From Streptosporangiaceae bacterium (GTDB taxonomy: Bacteria > Actinomycetota > Actinomycetes > Streptosporangiales > Streptosporangiaceae), in assembly GCA_025934375.1 (NCBI GenBank), contig JAICYD010000066.1, positions 1-38,708 of the forward strand: a DNA stretch of 38,708 bases, written 5' to 3'. Every line of letters begins with the position of its first letter. Position 1 is the stretch's first letter. Shown piece after piece: positions 24,174 to 33,242 of this stretch. The notes under the pieces were generated by a model, which did not search any database, was not told the DNA's origin, and saw only the letters and a program-made list of their open reading frames with translations. The translations under genes were made by a program, and so were the position numbers.

Positions 24174-27100
24174 TTATTTGTTCGGGTGCCTGCCGGTGAT
24201 GCCCCACACAAGCTGTTCGATTGGGTCCGGTTCCGTCGCCGCCAGATCTACCCAGGTCAACCCGTCCAAGAAGACCGGCAGGTCGAGGGGGTCGGCTCCG
24301 GGCAGCAGCACCGGAACGACGGCGCACCGCCGCTTGATGAACTGGCGGAGGAATGCGGCAAGTTCCTGATCCTGCCAGGGGCCGACCTCGCTACCAACAA
24401 TCACCGCCGCAGCCGGGATGCCCGCTATGACGTCCTCTACCGCCGACTGCCAGGGAAGTCCCGGGCGCAGTTCGCGCTCGTCCAGCCATGGACGCAGCCC
24501 GCGGTCCCGAAGCTGCTGCGCGAGCCTGCGGACGGCAGGCTTATCGTCCCAGTTGTGGCAGAGGAAGACATCGAACTCAGCGACTTCCTCTTTTCCGCGC
24601 AGCACCGCGGAAGCGGCAGCGATCTCCCGGCCAACGTCAGCCGCGGCGTCCATTGCCTCAGTAGCCTGATCAGTTCCGCTGACCAGTTCGTAGTAGTCAA
24701 GCAGCGGGACCCGATTCTCACAAACTGGGCACAGGATGCTCGAGCGGCCGCGTCGGATGACCTGCTGGACTTGTTCGGAAGTGAATGCCGTTTCGTCGTG
24801 CGGGCAATAGTACTGACGTTCGCGGGTGACGCTTCCGGGCGTGGCCCGGCGGTCGAGGTGGACGTGAACAAATCGCTCGAACTGTTCCCGGACTAGGCTC
24901 GGCACCCGGTCGTACCCGATCCACAACTCGGCCTTGCCCTCGCCGTCGGATTTCAGGACAACGGTGCACTCCCCGACGTCGGCGGTGAACCGCGCCGCCG
25001 ACTGCCAGGCTGCCAGCCTCGTGAACACGTTGCTACGGGTAAGCCGGACGATCAAGGTCGCGTATATGTTCTGCACCGGCCCTTCGAACCGGAATACGAC
25101 GCCGTCCCCCTTCGGCGTCTCCGACGCCAGCAGGTCACGCCGGTAGGCCGAAGGGAAAACCAGCTGAACGCCGTCCTCGGTCGGCTCACGAAGCACCAAT
25201 TCGCGCTCGAGGAGCTCCTCCAGGGTGGCCAGCGCGAGCAGTCGCTCATGCCGCCCCCCCAGCACCCGGTCAGTGGACGGGACCGTGAAATCAAGGTTGA
25301 CGACTTTGGTTTCCAGGAGGCTTCCCAGTCCGTCCGGTTCGTCCCTGGCGGCGTTCACGATGGCGCCGGCATAAGCATCAAGCAACTCGGGCTGAAGCAG
25401 CACGTAGTCCCCGAACTTCAGCCGCTTTACCAGCCCGGCGGACTCCAGGCGAGCGATACATCCCTCGAAGACTGAGGTCAGCCTGGCCGACGAGATCTCA
25501 TGCGGGCTGGCGTCAGCCAGTTCCGGCTGCTGTCCCTGCCCGGCTAGCAACTGCAGGCCGGCGGGTACCACTTCCTGAAACATCCGGCACAACTCGTCAA
25601 TAGGGGTCAGCAGGCCACCAGACGACGTCTGGTCCACGACGAACTGCTTAACCGCGGCAAACAGGGCGGTCGAGGTGACCTCCGGGATCCTTGCCCAGTC
25701 GATCGCCGCCAGCAGCCGGGAACGCAGCAGGTCGATGTTGGTCCGCTCCCTCGCGCTGGTCGTGAAGTAGTCATCGAGTCCGAAGTCCGCCATCAGCTTC
25801 TGGATACGCTGGTCAGAAACGTTGATGCCACCGCGGTCGGCCCGGGCGGCGACAAGAAATGCTGTCAGGCCGCCAGCCATCGCCGGATGGGCGTGACGGA
25901 CCGCGCGCGCCCAGTACTCCACCCCGGCCAGGGGCGCGGTCTCGCTTTTCGCATCGAACAGAATCAGCGCTAGGGCGGCGCCCTCCAGATGCAGTTGATG
26001 AACAATCCGGTAACCAGGCTGGCCGGCCAGGTCCCAGAGCAGGACGTCTCGGTTATCGCCGGAGTCCGCCGCCTCAAGCGCCGGGAGCCGCCAGATCTGG
26101 CGTCCGTGCGTCGACTCGGTGGCCCGGAACTCCTCGCCCGCCAGCACCATGGCAAGGCCCGACTTTCCGACCCCGGAGTCACCGAGCATCAATACCTTCG
26201 CGTTCGCGTAGGTAGTGGTAGCGGCCGGAGCGCTGACCACACGGTCCCAATCGCTGGCCAAGACGAGCTCCGTGGCCCCGGCGTCGATCAGTGCCAGCAG
26301 GCCATCCACCGCGCTTACCGCCAGCCTGGTGAAGTGCGTGGCGACACTACGCGGCGGTGGATCCCGGTACCAGAGCTGTGCAGGGGTGCCCGCCAGGGAC
26401 CAGGCAAGCAACTCGCCTCTCGCCGACCAGATGAGCGCGGTGCGCCGCTCGGGCACCAATGCCATGCCGGTCGCCGCGATGGTCTCCACAACGGTCGCGG
26501 ACACTGAGTCGTCCGGGCGCCATACCTGGAGCGTCGCGTCCATGGAGGCCGAGACGATCGATTCGTCGTCGAGCCAGCCGAGACCGGTAACGGTCTGTGA
26601 ATGATCGTCGAATTGCCATACCGGCTGCCCGGCGTCGGAATCGAAAATCCAGACTGTCGACGTCCCCGTGGTGCAGGCCAGCAGGCTTCCATCGGGTGAC
26701 CAGGCCAGGTTGATCCCTTCCAGCTGATGGCTAGACGTTCGGTTCCTGGTCAGCGCTCGCTCCCAGATCACCTCCCGGTCCGGCTTGACGAGTCGCAGCG
26801 TCATCCGGCCTAGCAATGATGGTGCAAGTACGGCCAACCGGTCACCGTCCGGAGCGAAGGCCATCGCGTTCACCGCCCCCAGAGCCGACATCCGAGCGTC
26901 TGGCGGGGAGGCGGGAATTGCCCCCGACAGGTCAAGAACCTTGCCCTGACCGTCATCGTCGCGGAATGCCAGCTTGCTCCCGCCCGGCGACCAAGTGAAC
27001 CCCGGAGCAAGCGCGCACGCCGTCTGAAGCCAAGGATGAAGGCGCGAATCGCTGGTGATGTCGCAGACGCTGAGCCGCTGGCCCACGGATAGAGCAAGCC

Positions 27101-27314
27101 GGTTGCCCGTTGGGCACAGCGCAACACTCACTGGCTGATCGCGGCGGGTTGGCCAGGAGTTAACCACCCGGACCTGGTTCCGGCTCCAAGGCCGGTACTT
27201 ATCGGGTTGTCGACGCGCTGACTGACCCAACTCTTCAGGCTCTTGATGCACTAAATCCACCCCCAGGCCATTAGTCACACACATCACCACGGCCCATACT
27301 GAGTACAGCCTCAC
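24174..27314 (-). CDS. WD40 / Ras-like GTPase / zinc-ribbon / TIR multidomain protein, candidate NAD-cleaving signalling or defence effector
   Basis: 1046 residues with a clear domain order. Residues 60-355 form a WD40-type beta-propeller (repeats INLAWSPDGSLLA, VTGLGWLDDESIVSASMDATLQVW). Residues 371-540 form a Ras/Roc-like GTPase with P-loop GDSGVGKS (378-385) and switch-II WDLAGQPGYR (427-436); the NKxD base motif is degenerate (ARAD, 490-493). Residues 545-735 are helical, winged-helix-like. A zinc ribbon follows (C837, H839, C862, C865). The C-terminal TIR domain (912-1045) reads FDVFLCHNWDDKPAVRRLAQQL, then WLDERELRPGLPW and the W-x3-E pair W980/E984, where E984 is the candidate NADase Glu. 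GTG 27314 has GGAG 11 bases upstream; GTG/ATG codons within the next 20 are alternatives. Function is inferred. Confidence 0.88.
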   Translation of the reverse strand: MRLYSVWAVVMCVTNGLGVDLVHQEPEELGQSARRQPDKYRPWSRNQVRVVNSWPTRRDQPVSVALCPTGNRLALSVGQRLSVCDITSDSRLHPWLQTACALAPGFTWSPGGSKLAFRDDDGQGKVLDLSGAIPASPPDARMSALGAVNAMAFAPDGDRLAVLAPSLLGRMTLRLVKPDREVIWERALTRNRTSSHQLEGINLAWSPDGSLLACTTGTSTVWIFDSDAGQPVWQFDDHSQTVTGLGWLDDESIVSASMDATLQVWRPDDSVSATVVETIAATGMALVPERRTALIWSARGELLAWSLAGTPAQLWYRDPPPRSVATHFTRLAVSAVDGLLALIDAGATELVLASDWDRVVSAPAATTTYANAKVLMLGDSGVGKSGLAMVLAGEEFRATESTHGRQIWRLPALEAADSGDNRDVLLWDLAGQPGYRIVHQLHLEGAALALILFDAKSETAPLAGVEYWARAVRHAHPAMAGGLTAFLVAARADRGGINVSDQRIQKLMADFGLDDYFTTSARERTNIDLLRSRLLAAIDWARIPEVTSTALFAAVKQFVVDQTSSGGLLTPIDELCRMFQEVVPAGLQLLAGQGQQPELADASPHEISSARLTSVFEGCIARLESAGLVKRLKFGDYVLLQPELLDAYAGAIVNAARDEPDGLGSLLETKVVNLDFTVPSTDRVLGGRHERLLALATLEELLERELVLREPTEDGVQLVFPSAYRRDLLASETPKGDGVVFRFEGPVQNIYATLIVRLTRSNVFTRLAAWQSAARFTADVGECTVVLKSDGEGKAELWIGYDRVPSLVREQFERFVHVHLDRRATPGSVTRERQYYCPHDETAFTSEQVQQVIRRGRSSILCPVCENRVPLLDYYELVSGTDQATEAMDAAADVGREIAAASAVLRGKEEVAEFDVFLCHNWDDKPAVRRLAQQLRDRGLRPWLDERELRPGLPWQSAVEDVIAGIPAAAVIVGSEVGPWQDQELAAFLRQFIKRRCAVVPVLLPGADPLDLPVFLDGLTWVDLAATEPDPIEQLVWGITGRHPNK

Positions 27315-27401
27315 CAGCTCTTATTCTCCGCCAAGCCGCGCTCACCTGGCTGAGTTTCAAGGTATACCCTGCGGTCACCTTGCCCTGTACAGTCTGTTGC
27401 T

Positions 27402-28163
27402 ATGGTGGATCGCGAGCCTAGCATGCGGAACGACGCGGTGGCATGGTCAGACTTTGATGCTGGAGAGTACTGGAAGAATAATTACGCATCAGTTCTACCA
27501 GAGGACGCAGAAATTATTCAGTGGGCCAGCAAGTTCCTGATTGAGGCTTGCGGGCAGCGCTCGGGCTTGAAGAAGGCGGTGGACGTCGGCGCCGGCTCCA
27601 ATCTCTATCCCGCGCTGCTGATGCTGCCCTGGGCCGAGCAGATCGTATTCACAGAGTACGCTTCGCCTAATATCCGCTGGCTCCGCGAGAACCTGGCTGA
27701 TGCGCCCGGTGAATGGCACTGGCAGCCCTTCTGGGACCTCGTCGCGGCCCTACCCTGCTACCGCACTGTGGGGCAGCCCCGGCGCAGGCTGGCGGCCGTG
27801 CATGAGATCCGTAGGCTCAGCATCTTCGACCTCCCCCCGTGCACCTGGAACCTCGGCAGCATGTTCTTCGTGGCCGATGGCATGACCACCGACGTGGCGG
27901 AATTCGAGTCCGCGGTACGCTCATTCCTCGGCGCGCTCATGCCAGGCTCGCCGTTCATCATGGCCTTTATGGAGGGTTCGAGCGGCTACGCGGTTCGCGG
28001 CGTCAGGTTCCCAGCGGTAAGGGTAACTCCACGATCGTTGGAAGCACTGCTCGCCGACCTTCCCGTTACGGGAGCAAGCGTTCTGCGAACGGATAACTCC
28101 ATTCGGAGAGTAAGACCCGGTTACGACGCGATGCTCCTCGTCACCGGGTTCGTCACCGGGTGA
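27402..28163 (+). CDS. SAM-dependent methyltransferase, NNMT/PNMT-like (SCO2525 family), copy 1
   Basis: 253 residues. The SAM motif is DVGAGSNLYPALLMLPWAEQIVFTEYASPNIRWL (61-94), strikingly like the motif of nicotinamide and phenylethanolamine N-methyltransferases. YWKNNYASVLPEDAEIIQW near the N-terminus matches their substrate-lid region. FFVADGMTTDVAEFESAVRSFLGALMPGSPFIMAFM corresponds to the conserved later strand. From memory it fits the actinobacterial SCO2525 methyltransferase family. A TACAGT at 27388-27393 ends 8 bases before ATG 27402, so the message may be leaderless; ATG 27423 is an alternative. The gene is divergent from the TIR protein gene across only 87 bases. The substrate is unknown. 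Confidence 0.85.
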   Translation: MVDREPSMRNDAVAWSDFDAGEYWKNNYASVLPEDAEIIQWASKFLIEACGQRSGLKKAVDVGAGSNLYPALLMLPWAEQIVFTEYASPNIRWLRENLADAPGEWHWQPFWDLVAALPCYRTVGQPRRRLAAVHEIRRLSIFDLPPCTWNLGSMFFVADGMTTDVAEFESAVRSFLGALMPGSPFIMAFMEGSSGYAVRGVRFPAVRVTPRSLEALLADLPVTGASVLRTDNSIRRVRPGYDAMLLVTGFVTG

Positions 28164-28661
28164 TGACGTCACCCCTGCGACGTTCACGACCGAGCCGCGG
28201 TGGACGAGTCCCGGGCGTCGCGCGGTTACGCTTCCGCAGGCTTGACGGTGCCGCGCTTGAAGGAGCGCAGCCTGTCTGCCCTGGATGGGGAGCACTCGCC
28301 AGAAGCGAACAAACTGCGCGCCATGCCGCTGATGCCACATGCACCACATTCTCTTTGATCGCCTCAGTGGTCACTGCCCACTCCGCCCGCCGCCCCGATC
28401 CACGAACCGTAACAATTCAGCATGCCTCCGGCGTGAGTTGGCTGGTCACGCTGTCGCCCGCAAAGGGGGTGCGCCCAATCGGGCTCTCGCCGCACTCATC
28501 GGGTAGCCATGCTGTTATCGTGTAATGTCTAGGCGATACGTGCTTCTTCGCCGAGGGCATAATGACGCAGATTAGACACAGCGTCAATGAAGTCCGTCAC
28601 GACGACGGCGATAGCAAAAGAATTGATTAGCTCGAACCCCACGAACCCCAAAGGTGCGCTA
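28164..28661. other. 498-base gap between the two methyltransferase genes
   Basis: No protein in any frame here looks real; short open frames such as 28160-28525 show no family features and poor codon usage. A GACGC/GCGTC inverted repeat (near 28562-28583) and a TAATGT element (near 28523-28528) could belong to a promoter for the second methyltransferase gene. The gap is unusual within an otherwise tightly packed gene set and may be the scar of a lost gene. Confidence 0.5.
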
Positions 28662-29459
28662 ATGTCTCTGTCCATGGCCAATACTGCGACGCCTGTTCGC
28701 CGTAACGCCGATGCACCATGGAACAGGTTTTCGTCCCATGACTACTGGCGTCGGAACTACTTCGAACTTCAGGCGGAAGATCTAGAGATCATCCGCCTGG
28801 TTAGCAATTTTTTCATAGATGCGTTCGATGGCTGCCCTCAAGCCCGCCGAAGTATCGATGTTGGCTCTGGCACGAACCTCTATCCCGCCTTGCTGATGCT
28901 TCCATGGACAGAGCGGATCCTGCTGACCGACTTCTCGCCGAGGAATGTCCACTGGCTCCGCCATCAACTCGCCACTGACGGCGCCTCATGGACTTGGCGG
29001 CCCTTCTGGCGCGCGCTGCAGGAGGCAGAAGGGTACAAGCACATCGGTGAGCCGCGTAAGCAGTTGCGGGAGGCCTGCGTTAGCGTACCGGGATGCGCGG
29101 GGATCGAGCGGCGCAGCGTGTTCGATCTGCCAGAGGCACGGTGGGACCTTGGCACAATGTTCTTCGTCGCCGAGTCCATCACCGAGGACCCCGAGGAGTT
29201 CCGTGCGGCGGTCGCGGATTTCGTCGGTGCCCTGAAGCCCGGTGCCCCGTTTGCGACCGCCTTCATGTCCGGGTCAGACGGGTATCCAGTGGCGAGAAGA
29301 GTCTTTCCGGCCCTGCCGATTACCCCGGGCGATGTCGAGCTGCACTTCACCGAACTCGGCGTAAGCAAACTGAGTGTGCAACTGCTTGGTACGAAGCGCC
29401 GGGTACGGGAAGGGTACGAAGGAATGATCGTGGCCACTGGTATCGCGGGCGATCGGTGA
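28662..29459 (+). CDS. SAM-dependent methyltransferase, NNMT/PNMT-like (SCO2525 family), copy 2
   Basis: 265 residues, a paralogue of the preceding methyltransferase. The SAM motif is SIDVGSGTNLYPALLMLPWTERILLTDFSPRNVHWL (DVGSG at 66-70), and the later FFVAESITEDPEEFRAAVADFVGALKPGAPFATAFM aligns with copy 1 without gaps. It carries an extra segment (KHIGEPRKQLREACVSVPGCAGIERRSVFDLP) relative to copy 1, similar in kind but longer. ATG 28662 is chosen for AAAGGTG 7 bases upstream; the in-frame ATG at 28587 has no ribosome binding site. The 615-residue protein gene starts 16 bases after its stop, so they are probably co-transcribed. Confidence 0.85.
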   Translation: MSLSMANTATPVRRNADAPWNRFSSHDYWRRNYFELQAEDLEIIRLVSNFFIDAFDGCPQARRSIDVGSGTNLYPALLMLPWTERILLTDFSPRNVHWLRHQLATDGASWTWRPFWRALQEAEGYKHIGEPRKQLREACVSVPGCAGIERRSVFDLPEARWDLGTMFFVAESITEDPEEFRAAVADFVGALKPGAPFATAFMSGSDGYPVARRVFPALPITPGDVELHFTELGVSKLSVQLLGTKRRVREGYEGMIVATGIAGDR

Positions 29460-29475
29460 CAGGGACTCGGGAGCC

Positions 29476-31323
29476 ATGGAGATCCAGACACGACGGCAAA
29501 TCCTTGAGATCTGGCGCGCGACCGTTGACTACTGTTATCGCGATGAGCAATGGGACTGGGGCGGACGGACGGGGAGGAACTCCATCAGTGACGCCGAGCA
29601 ACTGCTGACCATCCTGTACCCCGCCACCGTTATCCGGTCGCTGAAGGTCGACAGCATCGATCAAACTGCGGACGACGTTCTCGACTACCTGCGCTCGCTG
29701 GGCAATGCCGAGGACATCCCGAGGCGGTTGATCAAGTTCATCGGCACCTACATGCGCACCTACCTCGTGGACGGAACGCCGGACTTCTCGGGAGACACCT
29801 ACTTCGAGGCCGAGGAGACTGAGGCAGCAGTCAAGCCCGAGCAACGGCAGTTGCACGTCGTGGACTCCTTCTCTATGGCCGTCACGCTATGCCTGGCCAC
29901 GCTCGGCTTCCTGCGAATCTACCGGCAGGGCCTTCGGAGTCAGCGAATGCGCCAAGAGGTCGATGAGCTGGAGAAGCTCTCCTCACAGCGGTTGACCGCC
30001 GCCATGGTCGGCCTGCTGCGCAGCTTCACCGTCAACACCTTCGACCCGAATGACCCGCCTGGCCAGACGATGTGCACGATGATTAACCAGAGCGGCACCG
30101 CGACGGAGAACCTTGTCCGCGACCTGCTCGACGAGCTCACCGAGATTCGTGTCGGCCTGCGGCGGGAGCTGACGATCGGGATCGGCCAGGTGGGTGAAGA
30201 ACTGGACAACCGGGGACGACTGTTTGAATGCGGATGGTCCTGGGGTGTCGTTGACGGGGCGCCCGAGGTCCCTTATGCCACCGACATCGGCCAGCAGCCC
30301 GCTGGCGTAGCCGAAGCGAGACCCTACCTGTATTTCACCGTCGTTGCGCTCGACGGCATCCAGGACCTGTTCAACGAGCGCACTCGTATTCTCGGCCTGC
30401 TGAACGAGGAGCAACAGCGACTAGCCCGGGCGCTGCAACTGCGCTCGGACCTAACCCGGCAGTTCTGGGCCAAGATCGCCACTTTCGGCAGCGGCAGGTG
30501 GCCGCTCGAAGACCTGCCGTGGAAGACCACCGATGGCCGGGAGTCTGATTACTACTCGGTACTGCTCACCTCGATCGTCATCGAGGGCGCACGCAGCGAA
30601 CGGATCCTCAAAAGCGACATCGATCGAATCGGGCGCGTACTGGAAGAACTCGCAAATCGCGGGCGAATCACCCGCAGGCCGGTGGCGGACGACCCCGCGA
30701 TCGGCCTGCACATGCCGGGCATGCGGCTGCGGCTGATCGGGAGCGAGAAGGTGACCGCGGGCCCGCGGCTGGTGTGGACAGTCTCCAGCTACACCCTGCT
30801 CGTGCTGAAGAGGCTGTTCACGGTGGCTGAGTTGCTCGACGACAGTTCCGCCCGCACGCGCTACCTGGATCTCGCGGACCTGATGTGGGGTCACGTCGAG
30901 CGCAGACGGATAGAAAAGCCGAGTGGGCGCGGACTCTGGGATGACCCAACGCAGGCATTCACAGGCACGCCCTTCGCCGATTACGACATACCGTCCTGGT
31001 ACCACACCGAGCGCGTCATCGAGGTGCTAGTCGCCGCCGCCCAGGTGACGCAGTCGACCTCAGCCGCCACCGCCGGACTGCTGGATAGCGCCAGGCAACT
31101 CCTAGCCGAGGCCGAACGCCTGTTTGACCAAGAGAAGCTGCGCGGCACGAATGACACTGGAGCGCAGATGAGAGAGAGTTTCCAGGTGGTGGGAGCGAAG
31201 CTACGGCGAGCTCGTGAGCTACTCCGCGACCGGCCAGGTACTGCCAGTGTGCTAGCCGGGGACGTGCTCCGCCAACTCGACATGGTCGACGCGGCCCGCC
31301 AGGACACCGCCAGGATGAGCTAG
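29476..31323 (+). CDS. Large helical protein resembling the SCO2524 family, unknown function
   Basis: 615 residues, no enzymatic motif recognised. The opening MEIQTRRQILEIWRATVDYCYRDEQWDWGGR and SISDAEQLLTILYPATVI match, from memory, the actinobacterial SCO2524 family; this family is generally found next to SCO2521, 2522, 2523 and 2525 relatives, as here. The central part has one hydrophobic helix (MAVTLCLATLGFLRIY) and is otherwise long amphipathic helices (MRQEVDELEKLSSQRLTAAMVGLLR, LLRDRPGTASVLAGDVLRQL). It may be a scaffold or regulator. ATG 29476 follows GGGAG; the P-loop gene begins 2 bases after its stop. Confidence 0.8.
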   Translation: MEIQTRRQILEIWRATVDYCYRDEQWDWGGRTGRNSISDAEQLLTILYPATVIRSLKVDSIDQTADDVLDYLRSLGNAEDIPRRLIKFIGTYMRTYLVDGTPDFSGDTYFEAEETEAAVKPEQRQLHVVDSFSMAVTLCLATLGFLRIYRQGLRSQRMRQEVDELEKLSSQRLTAAMVGLLRSFTVNTFDPNDPPGQTMCTMINQSGTATENLVRDLLDELTEIRVGLRRELTIGIGQVGEELDNRGRLFECGWSWGVVDGAPEVPYATDIGQQPAGVAEARPYLYFTVVALDGIQDLFNERTRILGLLNEEQQRLARALQLRSDLTRQFWAKIATFGSGRWPLEDLPWKTTDGRESDYYSVLLTSIVIEGARSERILKSDIDRIGRVLEELANRGRITRRPVADDPAIGLHMPGMRLRLIGSEKVTAGPRLVWTVSSYTLLVLKRLFTVAELLDDSSARTRYLDLADLMWGHVERRRIEKPSGRGLWDDPTQAFTGTPFADYDIPSWYHTERVIEVLVAAAQVTQSTSAATAGLLDSARQLLAEAERLFDQEKLRGTNDTGAQMRESFQVVGAKLRRARELLRDRPGTASVLAGDVLRQLDMVDAARQDTARMS

Positions 31324-31325
31324 CG

Positions 31326-32246
31326 ATGATCATCATCGCAACCTCGGATAAGGGAGGCACCGGTCGCTCAGTGACCGGGAGCAATGTCGCGTATCGGCGT
31401 GCCCTGCAGGGCGGCGACGTGTGCTATGTCGACTTTGATTTCGGCTCGCCGACAGCGGGGGCGATCTTCGGCATCAGCGCGCTGTCCCGCGGCACTACCA
31501 CCGGCAAGGGCACCCACTCCTATCTTCTGGGCCGGTCATCGACGGAGGAGCTCTGGGATGTCTGGCATCACTCCGACCGCAACAGCCTCCGGCAGCGACC
31601 ACCAGGGACTGGACGGCTATCCCTGGTGCCCGGGGATGCCAGCGGGGGCGAGTTCTCCTTCGACGACGCCGTGGTTGATCGTTGCATCGATCTCTTCCTC
31701 CAACTGCATAGTGAGTTCGAGGTCGTGCTCGTGGACCTAAGCGCCGGCCGGTCATATGCCGCCGAGATCGTGATTGCCGCCACCTCGTCGCCTGGGCTGG
31801 CCAACGTAACCACGCGATGGCTGGTGTTTCACCGCTGGACCCGGCAGCACATCTTGGCCGCGAGCGGCCTGGTCTTCGGCGAGCGAGGGCTGCTCGACAT
31901 CGGCGAGTCGCATGGTCGTGAACGGGACAGGTTCGTCGAGGACATCCGGTTCGTTCGGACCGCGATCGTGGACCCTAACGCACCGGACCTCGCTGGACTG
32001 CGTCCACCGCAACTCGCCTGGCTCCGCGAGGCTAACCGGGGACTACAACGCCTGGCCGCCGAACTGAACGTGGGCCGGTCTGCCATGCTCGGCGCAGTGC
32101 CACTGGACCCCGTCCTGCAATGGCGCGAGCAGCTGATCACCGACAGCGACGTATGGGCCCGCCATGTCGCGAACCAGGCCACTATTGAGGCGTTCGATTC
32201 GATCGCCAAGAATATTGACGACGAGTCTGCATGGGAACAGCTGTGA
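31326..32246 (+). CDS. P-loop NTPase relative with altered Walker A (SCO2523 variant family)
   Basis: 306 residues of the ParA/MinD (SIMIBI) type. The deviant Walker A reads DKGGTGRS (8-15): the usual final Lys of KGGxGKS/T is Arg14, while the signature Lys9 is kept. The next strand VCYVDFDFGSPTAG matches the A'-region and FEVVLVDLSAGRSY matches the Walker B strand. Loss of the phosphate-binding Lys predicts weak or no ATP hydrolysis, so it may be a nucleotide-binding switch or pseudo-ATPase. The family match is from memory of Streptomyces naming. It is coupled to both neighbours: 2 bases after the previous stop, and its stop overlaps the next start. Confidence 0.82.
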   Translation: MIIIATSDKGGTGRSVTGSNVAYRRALQGGDVCYVDFDFGSPTAGAIFGISALSRGTTTGKGTHSYLLGRSSTEELWDVWHHSDRNSLRQRPPGTGRLSLVPGDASGGEFSFDDAVVDRCIDLFLQLHSEFEVVLVDLSAGRSYAAEIVIAATSSPGLANVTTRWLVFHRWTRQHILAASGLVFGERGLLDIGESHGRERDRFVEDIRFVRTAIVDPNAPDLAGLRPPQLAWLREANRGLQRLAAELNVGRSAMLGAVPLDPVLQWREQLITDSDVWARHVANQATIEAFDSIAKNIDDESAWEQL

Positions 32247-33226
32247 GTGAGCTCAAGACCGAGTTCTTGGAGAGCAGCGCCGAATTCAAGGTTGAGTCAC
32301 TTCCGCTTTCCCACGTGTCGGTCGAAATTGGCCACCTTTACATGGAGGATTTCACCGGCGGCGCGAGGGCCATCCAGCGCACTTTTGCCGCTGCTGCACC
32401 ATGGATACGCGCGGCCCGGGTACCTAGGGCAATCGGCTGCGGAAAGGAATCAGTCCGGCTCAGTACGTGCTTTCTCATCGACGATTACTTCACCAGATTC
32501 TCTTCCCCGGCCGATGTGATCCCGATGGTGCTAGCCGCCGCCGAACGGGAAGAACTGGAAATCGACTACGTTGCACGGGAGTCAGCGTGTGCAGATGCGA
32601 GGGAAATCAGCCCGGCTAACCTGACGCTGGGGAGCTTGGTGACCGAGCCGGTACCTGGGACAACCGGCGGGCGTCCGCCGCTCATCGAAACCGGCTGGCT
32701 AACTAATGGACAGCGATCACCGGGCCCTTCACCCGGCGAGGCAATGGCCAAGCGCAGGCCTTGGCAGCCGCCGCGGGAAAATGCCCGCCGACGACACTCC
32801 ATCTTCATCGATGTCGAGCTCTGGGACGACGACAAGGGTCGCCGGACGTGGTCGTGCGCCATGCTTGCCGCCGTCTGGCAGTTGATGCGGCTGGGCTTCC
32901 TGCGAGATCAGGGGCGTGCGGTCGTGACACCACAGGATTGGACGGAACCGCAGTTCCCTGACCGCTGGGACGATCTGCCTCCAGTCACCAGGCTCAATCC
33001 CAGGGCGACGGCTTTCGCCGCCTACACGACGCTTTCGGTCTTGTCGCCGCGCTTCCTGGCTGTCGAATTGTCGGTGCGAACCATTCTCAGCCAGTTCGCA
33101 TGCGATAAGAACATCCTCGCGGAAGCCGATGAAAGGGCCAGGCGTGACGCAATGCAATTGCCCACTGAACTGGTCGATCGGATCCGGTACGTGTTCGCGG
33201 GTCCGGGAGATACCGACCCCGCGTGA
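32243..33226 (+). CDS. SCO2522-like protein, unknown function
   Basis: 327 residues from GTG 32243, which overlaps the P-loop gene stop as GTGA with GGGAA upstream; ATG 32231 four codons earlier is possible. LPLSHVSVEIGHLYMEDFTGGARAIQRTF and VRLSTCFLIDDYFTRFSSPADVIPMVLAAAEREELEIDYVARESACA are characteristic of the actinobacterial SCO2522 family as I remember it. The later RRTWSCAMLAAVWQLMRLGFLRDQG is helical and conserved in style. No catalytic motif is recognised; the Cys residues in STCF and ESACA and acidic DD pairs might matter. It is the last plus-strand gene of the set, convergent with the two-TM gene (16 bases). Confidence 0.8.
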   Translation: MSELKTEFLESSAEFKVESLPLSHVSVEIGHLYMEDFTGGARAIQRTFAAAAPWIRAARVPRAIGCGKESVRLSTCFLIDDYFTRFSSPADVIPMVLAAAEREELEIDYVARESACADAREISPANLTLGSLVTEPVPGTTGGRPPLIETGWLTNGQRSPGPSPGEAMAKRRPWQPPRENARRRHSIFIDVELWDDDKGRRTWSCAMLAAVWQLMRLGFLRDQGRAVVTPQDWTEPQFPDRWDDLPPVTRLNPRATAFAAYTTLSVLSPRFLAVELSVRTILSQFACDKNILAEADERARRDAMQLPTELVDRIRYVFAGPGDTDPA

Positions 33227-33242
33227 ACTTGTTTTCTCCTGC

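Noticed and set aside
28160..28525. Possible small gene of 121 codons between the methyltransferases
   Set aside because: No homology features, no ribosome binding site, and similar competing frames on both strands; treated as non-coding.
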